This document shows, one piece after another, positions 36,541 through 47,400 of a DNA stretch of 64,000 nt; within the stretch, counting starts at the first letter, position 1, and every line of letters begins with the position of its first letter. Origin of the DNA: Gigaspora margarita (lineage: Eukaryota > Glomeromycota > Glomeromycetes > Diversisporales > Gigasporaceae); the NCBI GenBank assembly GCA_009809945.1, contig WTPW01000316.1, forward strand, positions 165,499-229,498, given 5' to 3'. The position numbers were made by a program, and so were the translations under genes. The notes beneath the pieces were generated by a model. It did no database searches. It was not told where the DNA came from and saw only the letters and a program-made list of their open reading frames with translations.

Positions 36541-37703
36541 AAGGGTCTAAATTAGCTGATTTCTTATGATCGAATTATTATGATCATCATTTCATTGTAA
36601 AAATAAGAAACCACGAAAATCTGAATTATCATTTATTTACAAAGTTTTGCATCATTATCGAGTGTCACAACTCACTATAAATAATATCAAGTGAACTTTT
36701 TAGACTAAAGATGCAGGTGAAATAAAATTGAAATGGTGAAATAATTTAACCACTATTGATGAAATTGATGTTGAATTGGTGAAATTGGTGAAATTAATTT
36801 TTTTAGACTCAAAAATGTTAATTCACTGTTAATTCGAGATATATCAAATATTTTTTATACATACTAGAGATCAGAAGCTAAATCTTATGTTGTTATTCGG
36901 AATTTCTTCATTTGTTTTTTATTGCAGCAGGGCAATTCTTGAATTACATTACGAAAAATAAATATCGTATGCCGCTGACAATGATACCCCGGGTACTATT
37001 CAAAAATTTACGTTATTTTTACATAAGTTTCAATAATTAGATTCTTGTAATTTTAACCACTATCTATAAAGTACCAGCTTTACAAATGTTCGGCCAGTAT
37101 CATTTAGAGATGGGCAAGTTATAAATGTATTATTACTTATTTCCTATTATGATTTCCTTTAATTTTCTTGCGTAATAAGTAATAAGTAATATAAGTAAAA
37201 AAAAATTGAATAAGCAAACACTGATCAACAGATTTTTTTGAATTTAAAATTTACTTGCCAGATTACAATTGTAAACGTAATATATAGTAATAAATAAGTA
37301 ATAAGTAACTATTACTTACATTATTACTCATAAATTTATGATCCGAATTTTAACTCCTTCAGTCACTGAAGTTTGATCGCAGAAACTATATTTATACCAC
37401 ATGCTCAAAATTACAAATAATCTATTGAAGTTTACTACAAATTACATAAAATTACACATCGCTGATGGAGGGTACTCTACAAGTTTCAATATTAGATTAA
37501 TGAGGATTTCAAATCTAAATATATCTATCTATAATAATACCTGGATCTTTTTCAATTTCTTGAACCATGATCTTTTTCATGCGGGTATTATAGATACGAT
37601 AGCAATGTTTTTTGTAAATATAAGAATAATAAAATAGATTTATAAAAACTTTTTTTATTTCATATAAACACGAAATAATATTGGCTGAAATTAGGAACCG
37701 GGT
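36541..37703. other. Intergenic region
   Basis: No gene supported. 37,110-37,340 contains repeated AATAAGTAATAAGTAA blocks and starts with a hAT-like GAGATGGGCAAGT, but no matching right end was seen. Confidence 0.35.
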
Positions 37704-38688
37704 TAGAGGTTGGAACCGGATACTATAAATTCAACTTTAATTTCGGGATAAATCGTTTTAATAGTAAATCGGTTCATAGTAAATAGTAAATCGGTTTATA
37801 ATAAATCGGTTTTATATATTCTAATTTGGTATACTGTATATCATGACTAGGGATGGCAAAGTCCTTAAGTCCGGGACTCTAGGACCTGGTTTTGAGACCT
37901 GGTCTTTAAAGACTGGGTCCCAATTTTAGGACCTAGGTCATAGGTCCACAATAGGTCCTAATATAAATATATTAGGGCTTAAAATATGTTAGTAATAAAA
38001 CAAACTATTGATAGGTATGTTTATATCTATATACTATAGATTAGCTTCGACATACTTCACTTAACATGCTGTGCACGAATTTGTTATCCAATGATGTTTC
38101 ATTGCAAATGAACTTTTTTAGATTGGTAATATATACAGTATTAGTAAATGCTAAATTCTAAATTTAACTAATCAAATCTCTAAAAGATCATAATTTAGTA
38201 ACATATAGCCTAATTTTGCTATATCATGCTGTGTTGATAAGACTAATGCAAGTAATAATGCTGTGTTATAATAATTTTTCTTTAAAATAATAGTATATGC
38301 CATATGATAAAAGATGCTTTTCAACCAATCAGTATTCACAATAAAACAAAGAATTTTAATTGGCTATAAGATATCGGTGACTGAGTCCAAGGACTTAATC
38401 CTAGATTAACCTTGGTCGGACCTAAGTCCTGGGACTTATTATGTGAGGACCTGGTCCGAAGGTTCGTGTAGTAGGGCTTACAAGTCTTAGAACCAAGACC
38501 GGACCTGGACTAACTTTATCATCCCTAATCATAACGCATTTAACCTTTTCATTTTAACCAATCAGAATTCTTGCTAATCAACCGATAAGACAACCCGATT
38601 CAAATCGGTTTAATTTAAATTATTAACCGGTTTTCAATTATACATAAATCCAATTCGGTTTTGAATTTATAACCGGTTCCAGTCTCTA
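37704..38688. mobile_element. hAT-like MITE, outer of a nested pair
   Basis: Ends TAGAGGTTGGAACCGG and inverse TAGAGACTGGAACCGG. Flanks AACCGGGT and AACCGTGC form an imperfect 8-bp duplication. The interior has many AACCGGTT / AAATCGGTTT motifs. It is interrupted by the second element at 37,848-38,527. Confidence 0.65.
37848..38527. mobile_element. hAT-like MITE, inner of a nested pair
   Basis: Ends TAGGGATGGCAAAGT and inverse TAGGGATGATAAAGT. Flanks ATCATGAC / ATCATAAC are an 8-bp duplication with one mismatch. Subterminal AGGACCTGG / CCAGGTCC-like repeats at both sides may be transposase sites. 680 bp, no ORF. Confidence 0.75.
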
Positions 38689-40128
38689 AACCGTGCAAAA
38701 TTTTCACCACCAAAAAAATTTTTTTTTCAGATCATGCTATTTTAACTTACAATAATGAGATGATGCTCGATGCAGAAAAAAATTTTTGATATGGTTGAAT
38801 TTTATCCGGTTAAACTAGACTTAATTTAGACCAAATTCGAAATTACATTATCTTCATGCTTATACAATAGCAATTTTTTTATTATTAATTAATAATAAAA
38901 TTAACAATATGTCTCTATAGAGAAGAATGCTGCAAGGTCGCAACTTTGGAATTAGTTGCAATCTTCGTGAACTCCCTTTTTTGCTGCAAAAATATGCAAG
39001 ATTACAGTCACAAAATCGAAGTCTTTGTAATTATATATTATTAATAATAAAATGAATATCAAAATTAATGTGTAGATTACATATAATTTAAAATTTGGCT
39101 ATATCAAAAAATATAGTATATATATTAAATTGCAATATATATTATCATACATAATTTATATACTGTATATTACAAAATTACTATATTATGAATAACATCT
39201 AAATGATCTTAATAAAGCTATTTTAAAAAGTAACTAGACGCTTGATTTGAATGTATTGTATTGTATTGTACTGGTACATTACTTGTACGTTCTCCAAAAT
39301 TTTTTTATGATTTTACATTATGTCATAGAGAAGATAATATTTTTATAATTTGCGACTTCTATTTAAAAAATCACAAGTATTGCAACTCTAGTCGCACCAT
39401 AAAAAAAAAGGTACAATAAATATTTGCAGCAAGCAATACTAGTTTTCTATTTAAAAGCAGTTTTAATATTAAAAAAAATCATTTATAATTATTTATATTG
39501 TATAAACAATATTAAAAAAACTTTTTAATACAGTATTAAGAATTTAAAAAACTGTTTTTTTGGGAATATATAAATTTAAATTCAAATACTAATATGCTGT
39601 ATTAATATCTCAAAATTTTGATCATAAAACAGCTTTTAAAATTGTAATAAAAAAAATTTTTGCAAAATTTTACTATAGTACACATAATATATTAATAACT
39701 ATTTTAATTTTAAAATTAACTTTAATAATTATTATTTTTAATTTTAAAACTAATTTTAATAATTATTATTTTAATTTTAAAACTAATTTTAAACTATATA
39801 TTACAATTATGTTAATTTTTTGTTATATAATTTATATATGAATATTATTAATTATATTAATTATATACAGGGTGTATGGTACACGGGTATTAATTTTGTT
39901 GTGCAAATTCGTGTAACTTGCCTGTCAACCCAATTTTTTTAAACCGAAAAATTAAACCCTTGCTTATGATTAGGTAAAGGTGGATTTGGGATTGAGTAAG
40001 GTATAGTTTATACCAAAATTTCACAAGGAATTTTTTTTTGTTAGAAGCCCAAAAGTGGTATATATTGCCAAATTAATAAATTACTGTAAAGTATTGAAAG
40101 CATGTGGACCAATTTATTTAATTTTGAT
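38689..40128. other. Non-coding AT-rich region
   Basis: No gene supported. (TATTG)n microsatellite at about 39,254-39,275. 39,960-40,090 is a diverged relative of 13,180-13,300 (shared GGTATAGTT-ATACCAAA and CCAAA(A)GTGGT blocks), so a dispersed repeat is present. Confidence 0.4.
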
Positions 40129-40919
40129 AATTTTTGATCTACTGATCCATTTTGTATGATTCTACTACCAACATGTTCGTCTCAGTGAGACGATTCCAAC
40201 GAGCCCAAAACCCTCAAAATACAATCACGGGATCCCAAGATCATTAAGGTTTTGTATGACTTTACGATTGAGTGTAAATACCTTTAATATTGAATAATTT
40301 TGATACACCAATCCGTTTTGGATGATTTAACCACCAAAATGTTCGTCTCAATGAGACAATTCCAGTGTTGGCACTTGGTATATGTCCATATTTTTTAAAA
40401 AATTTGGACTATGTCTAAACCTATATGTCCATGTCCATAAATTACTATGCCCATATTATTTTTAATAAGTCCAAATGTCCATATTGCCCAACACTGGACA
40501 TTTCTAACGAGCCTAAAATCATTAAAATCCAATCACAGGATTCCGATATCGTTATAAATCTATATCATTTTAAATAACCAATGGGTTTGTTCACCAAACC
40601 CATTAGTTGTTTAAAATGATATAGATTTATAACGATATCGGAGTCCTGTGATTGGATTTTAATGATTTTAGGCTCGTTAGAATTGTCTCATTGAGACGAA
40701 CATTTTGGTGGTTAAATCATCCAAAACGGATTGATGTATCAAAAATTATTTAATATTAAAGGTATTTACACTCAATAGTAAAGTCGTACAAAACCTTAAT
40801 GATCTTGGGATCCCGTGATTGTATTTTGAGGGTTTTGTGCTCGTTGGAATCGTCTCACTGAGACGAACATGCTGGTAGTAGAATCATACAAAATGGATCA
40901 GTAGATCAAAAATTATTAA
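40129..40919. repeat. Foldback element with GTCTCA-GAGAC boxes
   Basis: The arms (about 40,129-40,600 and 40,600-40,919) are near-identical inverted copies that meet in a short centre near 40,590. The left arm is interrupted by the hAT MITE at 40,363-40,496. Each arm carries two ATGTTCGTCTCA(A/G)TGAGACGA palindromes. A diverged arm fragment is present at 54,846-55,040. The arms' ends abut sequence with TTTTGATCTACTGATCCATT. Confidence 0.75.
40363..40496. mobile_element. hAT-type MITE inserted in the foldback arm
   Basis: Ends CAGTGTTGGCA / TGCCCAACACTG are flanked by GACAATTC / GACATTTC (8 bp, one mismatch). The uninterrupted opposite arm (about 40,680-40,695) shows the empty site. The interior repeats TATGTCCAT motifs. 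Confidence 0.85.
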
Positions 40920-41128
40920 AAATTAAGTAAAAATTTAATAAATTTGTACATATGATAATCACAGCACCCTCTACCTTACTTTTTTCAATTGAAAAAAGTA
41001 GGGCAGAATTATTTTCATACTTTGTTGTTGTATAAATCTTGTTATTTAGCAAATCAGATTTCGCGATCAGGTGTAACGTGAAATCAAAACAAGTAAACTT
41101 TAACGAGGTTAGGTTCGTCATAACATTT

Positions 41129-41335
41129 CTGACTCTTCGTCCCCACAATGCCTCTGACTCTTCATTTGACTCTTCGTCCACAATGCCTCTGACTCTTCAT
41201 TTGACTCTTCGTCCACAACGTTTCTGACTCTTCGTTTGACTCTTTCGTTTGACTCTTCGTCCACAACGCTTCTGACTCTTCATTTGACTCTTCGTCCACA
41301 ACGCTTCTGACTCTTCGTCCACAACGCTCCATCCC
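41129..41335. repeat. Minisatellite, CTGACTCTTCATTTGACTCTTCGTCCACAACG-type
   Basis: At least five tandem copies of a unit of about 34-36 bp composed of TCTGACTCTTC, ATTTGACTCTTCG and TCCACAACGCT, with unit-length variation. It reads open in part on both strands, but the reading frames merely follow the repeat. Confidence 0.85.
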
Positions 41336-41499
41336 ATCCTCTTATTCGACACGAATGATTCGTTCCAGGTAAGTACAGTTTTTTTTGCATGGTTTCATTG
41401 CGGAGCGTTTTTCCTCATGCTTAGTGGTGAAAGAGGATAAATGATTCCTTTTGTCAAGAGATTGATTCTTCAACGCTTCTTTCACGCGTTGATGTACAT

Positions 41500-42030
41500 T
41501 ATGATAGGAAGTTGAAAAATCGATTAGTTGAACAAGTTGACAACTAATCGATTCCATTTTTTAAAACCAACTTATTCAATTAGTCGATTAGTTCAATCGA
41601 TTAGTCCAATCGATTAGTCAATTAGTTAATTGATTAATCGAATAATTGTTCGATTAATCGTTTAGTTGACTAATCGATTAATTGACCAATTGATAATTAA
41701 TCAATTGGTTAATCAATCAATTAAAATTTAGAAAGTTAATCAGTTTGAAAAATTGCTATATGTTCAGGTGTTAGCATCTTCTATAAATCGAGTTCTCTAG
41801 CACTTTCAAAGATATAAACATATCGAAAACTTCTTCACTTCTAAAATTAGGCTTGCTAAATATAAAATATGTTTAACTTTTTAATATTAGCTCCTATTCG
41901 TGATACTGTATATTTTAGAAGTTGGAATTGATGAATTTCAATTAAAATTTTGAGCAATCAGTTAAACTGATTGATTAAATCGAATAAAATCGATAGTTGA
42001 ATAAAATAATTTATCAACTAATTGAAAAAA
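41500..42030. repeat. TAATCGATTAG-rich repeat region
   Basis: Clusters of CGATTAGT(C/T)AAT and its inverse (41,515-41,725), then diverged copies again near 41,955-42,010, give a palindromic low-complexity region. No coding. Confidence 0.55.
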
Positions 42031-42270
42031 TTTTGTCAATTTGTAATACTAATGGGATGCTCATATTTGCACTTTTTTTTTTTTGCTTAATTTAGTCAAA
42101 GAGAATTATCAATAAAATCGAAGGATTTGAGAGATAGGATTGAAAAAGTGCTTTATGACAGATCGGCATATAAGTTTTTTTTTTTGTTTACATTCGCTAT
42201 TTTTTGTAATACAATACTGCGATATTAATCAGTTTTTTTCTTAGTTGCGTCAGGTAGTAAATTGCCGTAT

Positions 42271-42472
42271 ACAAGACCCGGGTCTAATTCATATTACCAA
42301 TTTTAAAACCTATAATTAGACTCGTGAGTCTCTTGTATGGGTGTGGGTCTGATAAATGGGAGATTTATTCCCTATTTGTATACCCCGGGTCTTTTACATT
42401 TTACCAAAGCTTTATCCATGTGTAGACCCGGGTATAGTACATAGGGGGTCTGATATCTGGGAGGGTCTTGTA
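42271..42472. mobile_element. MITE with ACAAGACCC ends
   Basis: Left ACAAGACCCGGGTCTAA and right, inverse ACAAGACCCTCCCAGAT, are inverted repeats with TAT/TA flanks. An internal ACCCCGGGTC / GACCCGGGT block is repeated. Directly adjacent to the next element. Confidence 0.55.
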
Positions 42473-42480
42473 TAAGTATA

Positions 42481-43315
42481 CTTGTTGGCAAAACCTATGG
42501 GATTTGGGATTGGGCTATGGGCAAACCTGGACAAATAGGTTTGTCCACCTATATTTAAAAATCCAATATGGCAAATCCCAATCCCAAATCCCAAACTCAT
42601 CCCAAATCCCAAACCTATCCCAAATCCCAAATCTATCCCAAATCCCAAACCCCAATCCCAAATTCCAATCCCAAATCCCAAACTCAAATCCCAAACCCAA
42701 ATCTTGTCTTTGGAATTTGGAGTTCCCTAAAGAAAAACTTTTTTCTTTACTAAACAAACCTCTTTTCAATTTCTAAGTAAAGTTGGAGAGGAGTGCCTTG
42801 TGATCAAAATGGCAGTTAAAATGTTAAAATTGGTCTAGTGGATCATGAGATATAAATATTTTAGTCTTTGCATTTATATGTTTTCTTTATAGAAATAAAG
42901 AAGAAAACATATAGTCACAAAAACTAAAATGCTTATATTTCACGATCTACTAGGTCAATTTTAATGTTTTAACTGCTACTCTAATCGCAAGACATTCCTC
43001 TACAACTTTACTTAGAATTTGAAAGAAGGTTTGTTTAGTAAAGAAAAAAGCTTTTCTTTGGAAAACTCCAAATTTCAAAACCAAGATTTGTGTTTGGGAT
43101 TTGAGTTTGGGATTTGGGATTTGGATTTGGGATTTGGGGTTGGGATTTGGGTGGGATTTGGGATTGGGATTTGGGATTTGGGATTTGGGATAGGTTTGGG
43201 ATTTGGGATGGGTTTGGGATTTGGGTTTGGGATTTGTCCAGTTTGGGATTTGGGTTTATCCAATTGGGATTTGGGTTTGGGTGGGATTTTGAAGATTTTT
43301 AGTTTTGCCAACAAG
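42481..43315. mobile_element. Foldback MITE with GGGATTT arms
   Basis: Perfect inverted ends CTTGTTGGCAAAAC / GTTTTGCCAACAAG are flanked by TA on both sides (42479-80, 43316-17), suggesting a Tc1/mariner-type origin. Next to each end lies a minisatellite of CCCAAAT (left, about 42,575-42,705) or GGGATTT(G) (right, about 43,095-43,285) units of 7-15 bp. Inside these is a third inverted pair around 42,775-43,010 with CTAAGTAAAGTTG at its edges and GAAAACATATAGT-like arms. No transposase. The G-rich strand has many GGG runs spaced by 3-5 bases. Confidence 0.8.
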
Positions 43316-43398
43316 TATATGCATAAGGCAGTTTACGGTATTTTGTTTTCGTTGCCACTGGGGTTGCCATTTACAAGAGTCATTCGTAATGGGTGAGG

Positions 43399-43690
43399 AT
43401 CATTAGTGGAATATTTTTCCATTTGCAAACTGGAATTGGTGTTGAAAGATGAAGAGCATTAGTGGAATATTGGTCGATTGCAAACTGGAATTATTCAAGA
43501 ATCAAAAATTAGCAAAGATAGTGGAATATTTTCGATCAACAACCGAAGTTAGAGTTGAAAAGGATGAATTTTGCGATTGGCAACTAGAATTGGAGTTGAA
43601 AAGGAAAAGGATACAGGATTCCTTAATTACCAGAAATCGCAGAGATGGAAATCACTAGTAAAATATTTGCGATTGGCAACTGGCGATTTA
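43399..43690. repeat. Degenerate tandem repeat upstream of EFL1
   Basis: Four to five diverged copies of AGTGGAATATTT…GATTGGCAACTGGAATTG…GAGTTGAAA, period about 55-75 bp. Parts are open, but codons are not conserved between copies. Confidence 0.5.
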
Positions 43691-44414
43691 AGATATTTAT
43701 GGCGAGAAGTTACATACTCTGATATATCCAACGGGCTAATTTTCTTTTCATCCGTTTATTTCATTATTCATACTTATTAAAAATTAATTAATTAATTATT
43801 AATTAATTAATTAACAGTTAACAGTTAAATATATTAAAAATAAATACTGTATATTAAAAAAATTATACGTACATATAAAAAAATCCAAGATTTATGTATA
43901 GTTAAATTGTTATGTAATTTCATTGCGGACCCGATGACCATGTTATCTACCATCCTGAAATGTTCAATATTACTCTTGACTTGCATGAAAAAATAATGTG
44001 CCAGATTTTAGAACAGTTTCCAGAGTCTAAATTTGGAATTTATAACATACAAATTTGATTGGTTAAATATTTTCATGTGAAGAATGTTCGCATTGACTCA
44101 GACGATTGCCGAAGAATTCACGATAGGCACAGAATTTAGATTAAGATTTAATTCTGGACCAATCAAATTGTTTAGGAGGGATAGACAATCGGGAAGTTCA
44201 GTACATTAGTAGCAATTAGGTTTTTTTTGCGCAGAATTTCACAGAATTTGAAATTATATTATTATGAATGAATAACCGCAGAATTTGATTGCCGCAGAAA
44301 ATCAACCTTACGTAGTTTCACAAAACCAATCAAATTGGATTTGCATTTTTTTAAAGAGCTTGTTTTTAAAAAAAAAACGTTGATCCGATTTTTTTTTTCT
44401 TCATACACGCGATA
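43691..44414. promoter_or_regulatory. Upstream region of EFL1
   Basis: About 700 bases without coding signal. (TTAA)n tract at 43,783-43,815. Presumably holds the EFL1 promoter; no specific site recognised. Confidence 0.35.
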
Positions 44415-47400
44415 ATGCCGGTAGTAACAACCGCTCAACTTGTAAAGTTACAATCTCGCACAGAAAACATACGAAACATTTGCATTTTAGCGCACGTTGA
44501 TCATGGAAAAACAACACTGTCTGATTCTTTGTTGGCCTCGAATGGAATAATATCTAGTAAGCTTGCGGGAAAGGTGAGGTATCTTGACAGCCGAGAGGAC
44601 GAACAAGAAAGGGGAATAACTATGGAAGCAAGTGGCATTTCACTCTACTTCCAAATTTTACGTAAATCTATGGAAGGAGAAGGTAAAATCAACGGTTGAA
44701 ATGATTTATACTTCTTTCTAAAATTTGTAAAACCATTTTGCTTATATATAATAATAATAAAATTATATAAAAAGAAATTATAAAAAATTCTGATGAATAT
44801 CTGATAAATCTTATTGATGCTCCTGGGCATGTTGATTTTTCAAGCGAAGTTTCGACAGCATCTAGATTGTGTGATGGTGCCTTAATTCTTGTCGATGTGG
44901 TCGAAGGTGTTTGTACACAGGTGTGATTGAAATACTCTTATCCGATTGATTTTAGCAAGTTGCATTCCTTTGTTAATTGAAAAAAGATTGGTTCTACTGG
45001 ATCCATTTCAATTAATGAATCTAAATAACATCGAGATAATAAAATCGAATAAAACTTTTATTAAGACACACACAGTGCTCCGCCAAGCTTGGGTAGAGAA
45101 TGTTCGACCCATCCTGGTTCTGAATAAAATAGATCGACTTATAACTGAATTGAAATTAACGCCATTAGAGGCTCAGGTTCATTTAAACAAAATTGTTGAA
45201 CAAGTTAATGCAATTGTGGGAACTTACTTTGCTGGTGATGTGATTGGAGAAGAAACAAAAAGGCACGAGGCTGAGAAGGTATGAATTCAAAATAGCTCTA
45301 TATTTATACCTCATTTTTAATAGTTTTAAATTGTATCTCATTTATATCGATTACAGGAAAGACAATTACGTCAAGAGAAAGAATTGGAATCTGAGAGTTC
45401 TACTGAAATAGCATTTGAAGAGCATGACGATTCTAATATATATTTTACACCAGAGTCAGGCAACGTTATTTTTGCGAGTGCTCTCGATGGATGGGCATTT
45501 AGGTAAATCTGTTAAAATGTCACAATTATATCAATATGTCAGCAACTTCCTTTCAAAAATTGATTGTTTACAGTGATATCCGATCCGGCGAATAGAATCG
45601 ATCAATTTGCTCAAATATACGCAACAAGACTAGGTATTAAAGAATCCATACTTTGTAAAGTACTCTGGGGTGATTATTATCTCGATCCAAAAACGAAGCG
45701 TTTTTTGCAACAGAAGCATCTCAAAGGGCGACAATTAAAACCGATGTTTGTTCAATTTGTATTGGAAAATATATGGGCAGTGTATGATTCAGTAATTATA
45801 AATAAGTATGTCTTTTCTTTATAATTAATCTATGTCAAAACTATGGACTTTAATTAATCTGCCCTTATTTCTTCAAATTAAGTAATCGAGAGAAAATCGA
45901 AAAAATTGTAAAAAGTCTCCAATTGAAAGTCTTACCGAGGGATATGCGCTCTAAAGATACTCGCACGTTGCTGACATCAATGTTTAATCAATGGCTACCT
46001 TTGTCAACAGCTGTTTTACATATCCTTTACTTTATATGACGTTGAATTTAATCAAAGCTTTATATAGGGGCTTTGAATGTGCTACTACATTTATTAACAA
46101 ATTTACGTTAAATCCTTAACTTCCATGCACTTGCTGTAGTTGATAAGCTTCCATCGCCAATTGTCGCACAACCGGTGCGATTGCCACGAATTCTTTCTAT
46201 AGATGTCAAGGAGAAACCAATAAATGAAGTTGAACGCGGGTTATTTAGCTGTGATACCAGCGATTCTGCGCCTGTCGTCGCATATGTATCAAAAATGTTT
46301 GCTGTACATTCGGACATGTTGCCAGAAAACAGGAGAAAACAATTTTCCGCCGAGGAGTTGAGAGAAAAGGGAAGGCTTCAAAGAATAGCACGGTTACATT
46401 CTTCAGATACTCGTGTTGAAGAAAAGCTAGTTTTGGATGCAACTGCATCAGATATTAATCATAGTGAGATTCCAATATCCGAATCATTGGATGCTTCCTT
46501 AGAGCAACTGCATCTTCAATCTACCATAGATTCAGAAAATGTAGTAGTCTCTCAGCAAAAGCCTTCTGAGGAAACTTTCATAGGATTTTCCCGTCTTTAC
46601 TCTGGTACCATTAGAGTTGGTCAAAAACTATATGTTCTTGGTCCCAAATATGACCCTGCTTTTCCAGATAAACATTGTTCTGAGATAACAGTTAAAAGCT
46701 TATACTTAATGATGGGAAAAGAGATGGAGTCTCTTCAGGAAGTACCGGCCGGTAATGTTTTTGGTATCGGTGGACTTGAAGGCCATATATTGAAAAATGG
46801 AACATTGAGCAGTACGAAAGAATGCAAAAATCTCGCTGGTGTTACATTAGAGGTAATGGTTCATATTAGTTGTTTATCTGTAAGCTTAATTTCTAATGAA
46901 TTTAATGATCATTCATGTTAGTCTGCACCAATTGTTCGAGTAGCTCTTGAACCAGCGGATCCATGTAATAATAATGTTTTTATATCATTATCTATTCCTA
47001 TTGCCTTGATATTTAATGTCCTAATGTATGTTATCAAAAACTTTGTAGCTGAAATTAATAAACTTAGTGAAGGACTTCGTTTGCTCAATCAAGCTGATCC
47101 GTGCGTTGAAGTTCTCGTACAGGAAACCGGTGAGCATGTTATTTTAACTGCCGGCGAAGTACACCTTGAGGTTCGTTACAAATCTTTATTAATATGCTTT
47201 ATAATTATAGATCAATTTTCTTATTATTAATTTGATTTTTAATTTTGTAGAGGTGTTTGAGAGATTTGAAAGAACGATTTGCAAAAATCGAAATTCAAGT
47301 TTCCCCTCCCATTGTGCCATTTAGAGAAACGATTGTTCCTGTGTCGGGTATTTTAGAATTCATGTTTTCAATCATGCATCATACTATTTCTCTTTACACA

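Noticed and set aside
37110..37340. Possible hAT MITE starting GAGATGGGCAAGT
   Set aside because: No matching right inverted end or 8-bp duplication was found.
42412..43396. Several overlapping open frames rich in Gly/Phe/Trp or Pro/Asn/Lys
   Set aside because: They are translations of the GGGATTT / CCCAAAT minisatellite in several frames on both strands, inside a MITE.
44140..44414. Possible extra 5' coding exon of EFL1
   Set aside because: The family's conserved N-terminus starts within 20 residues of the chosen ATG and the upstream sequence has no coding character.
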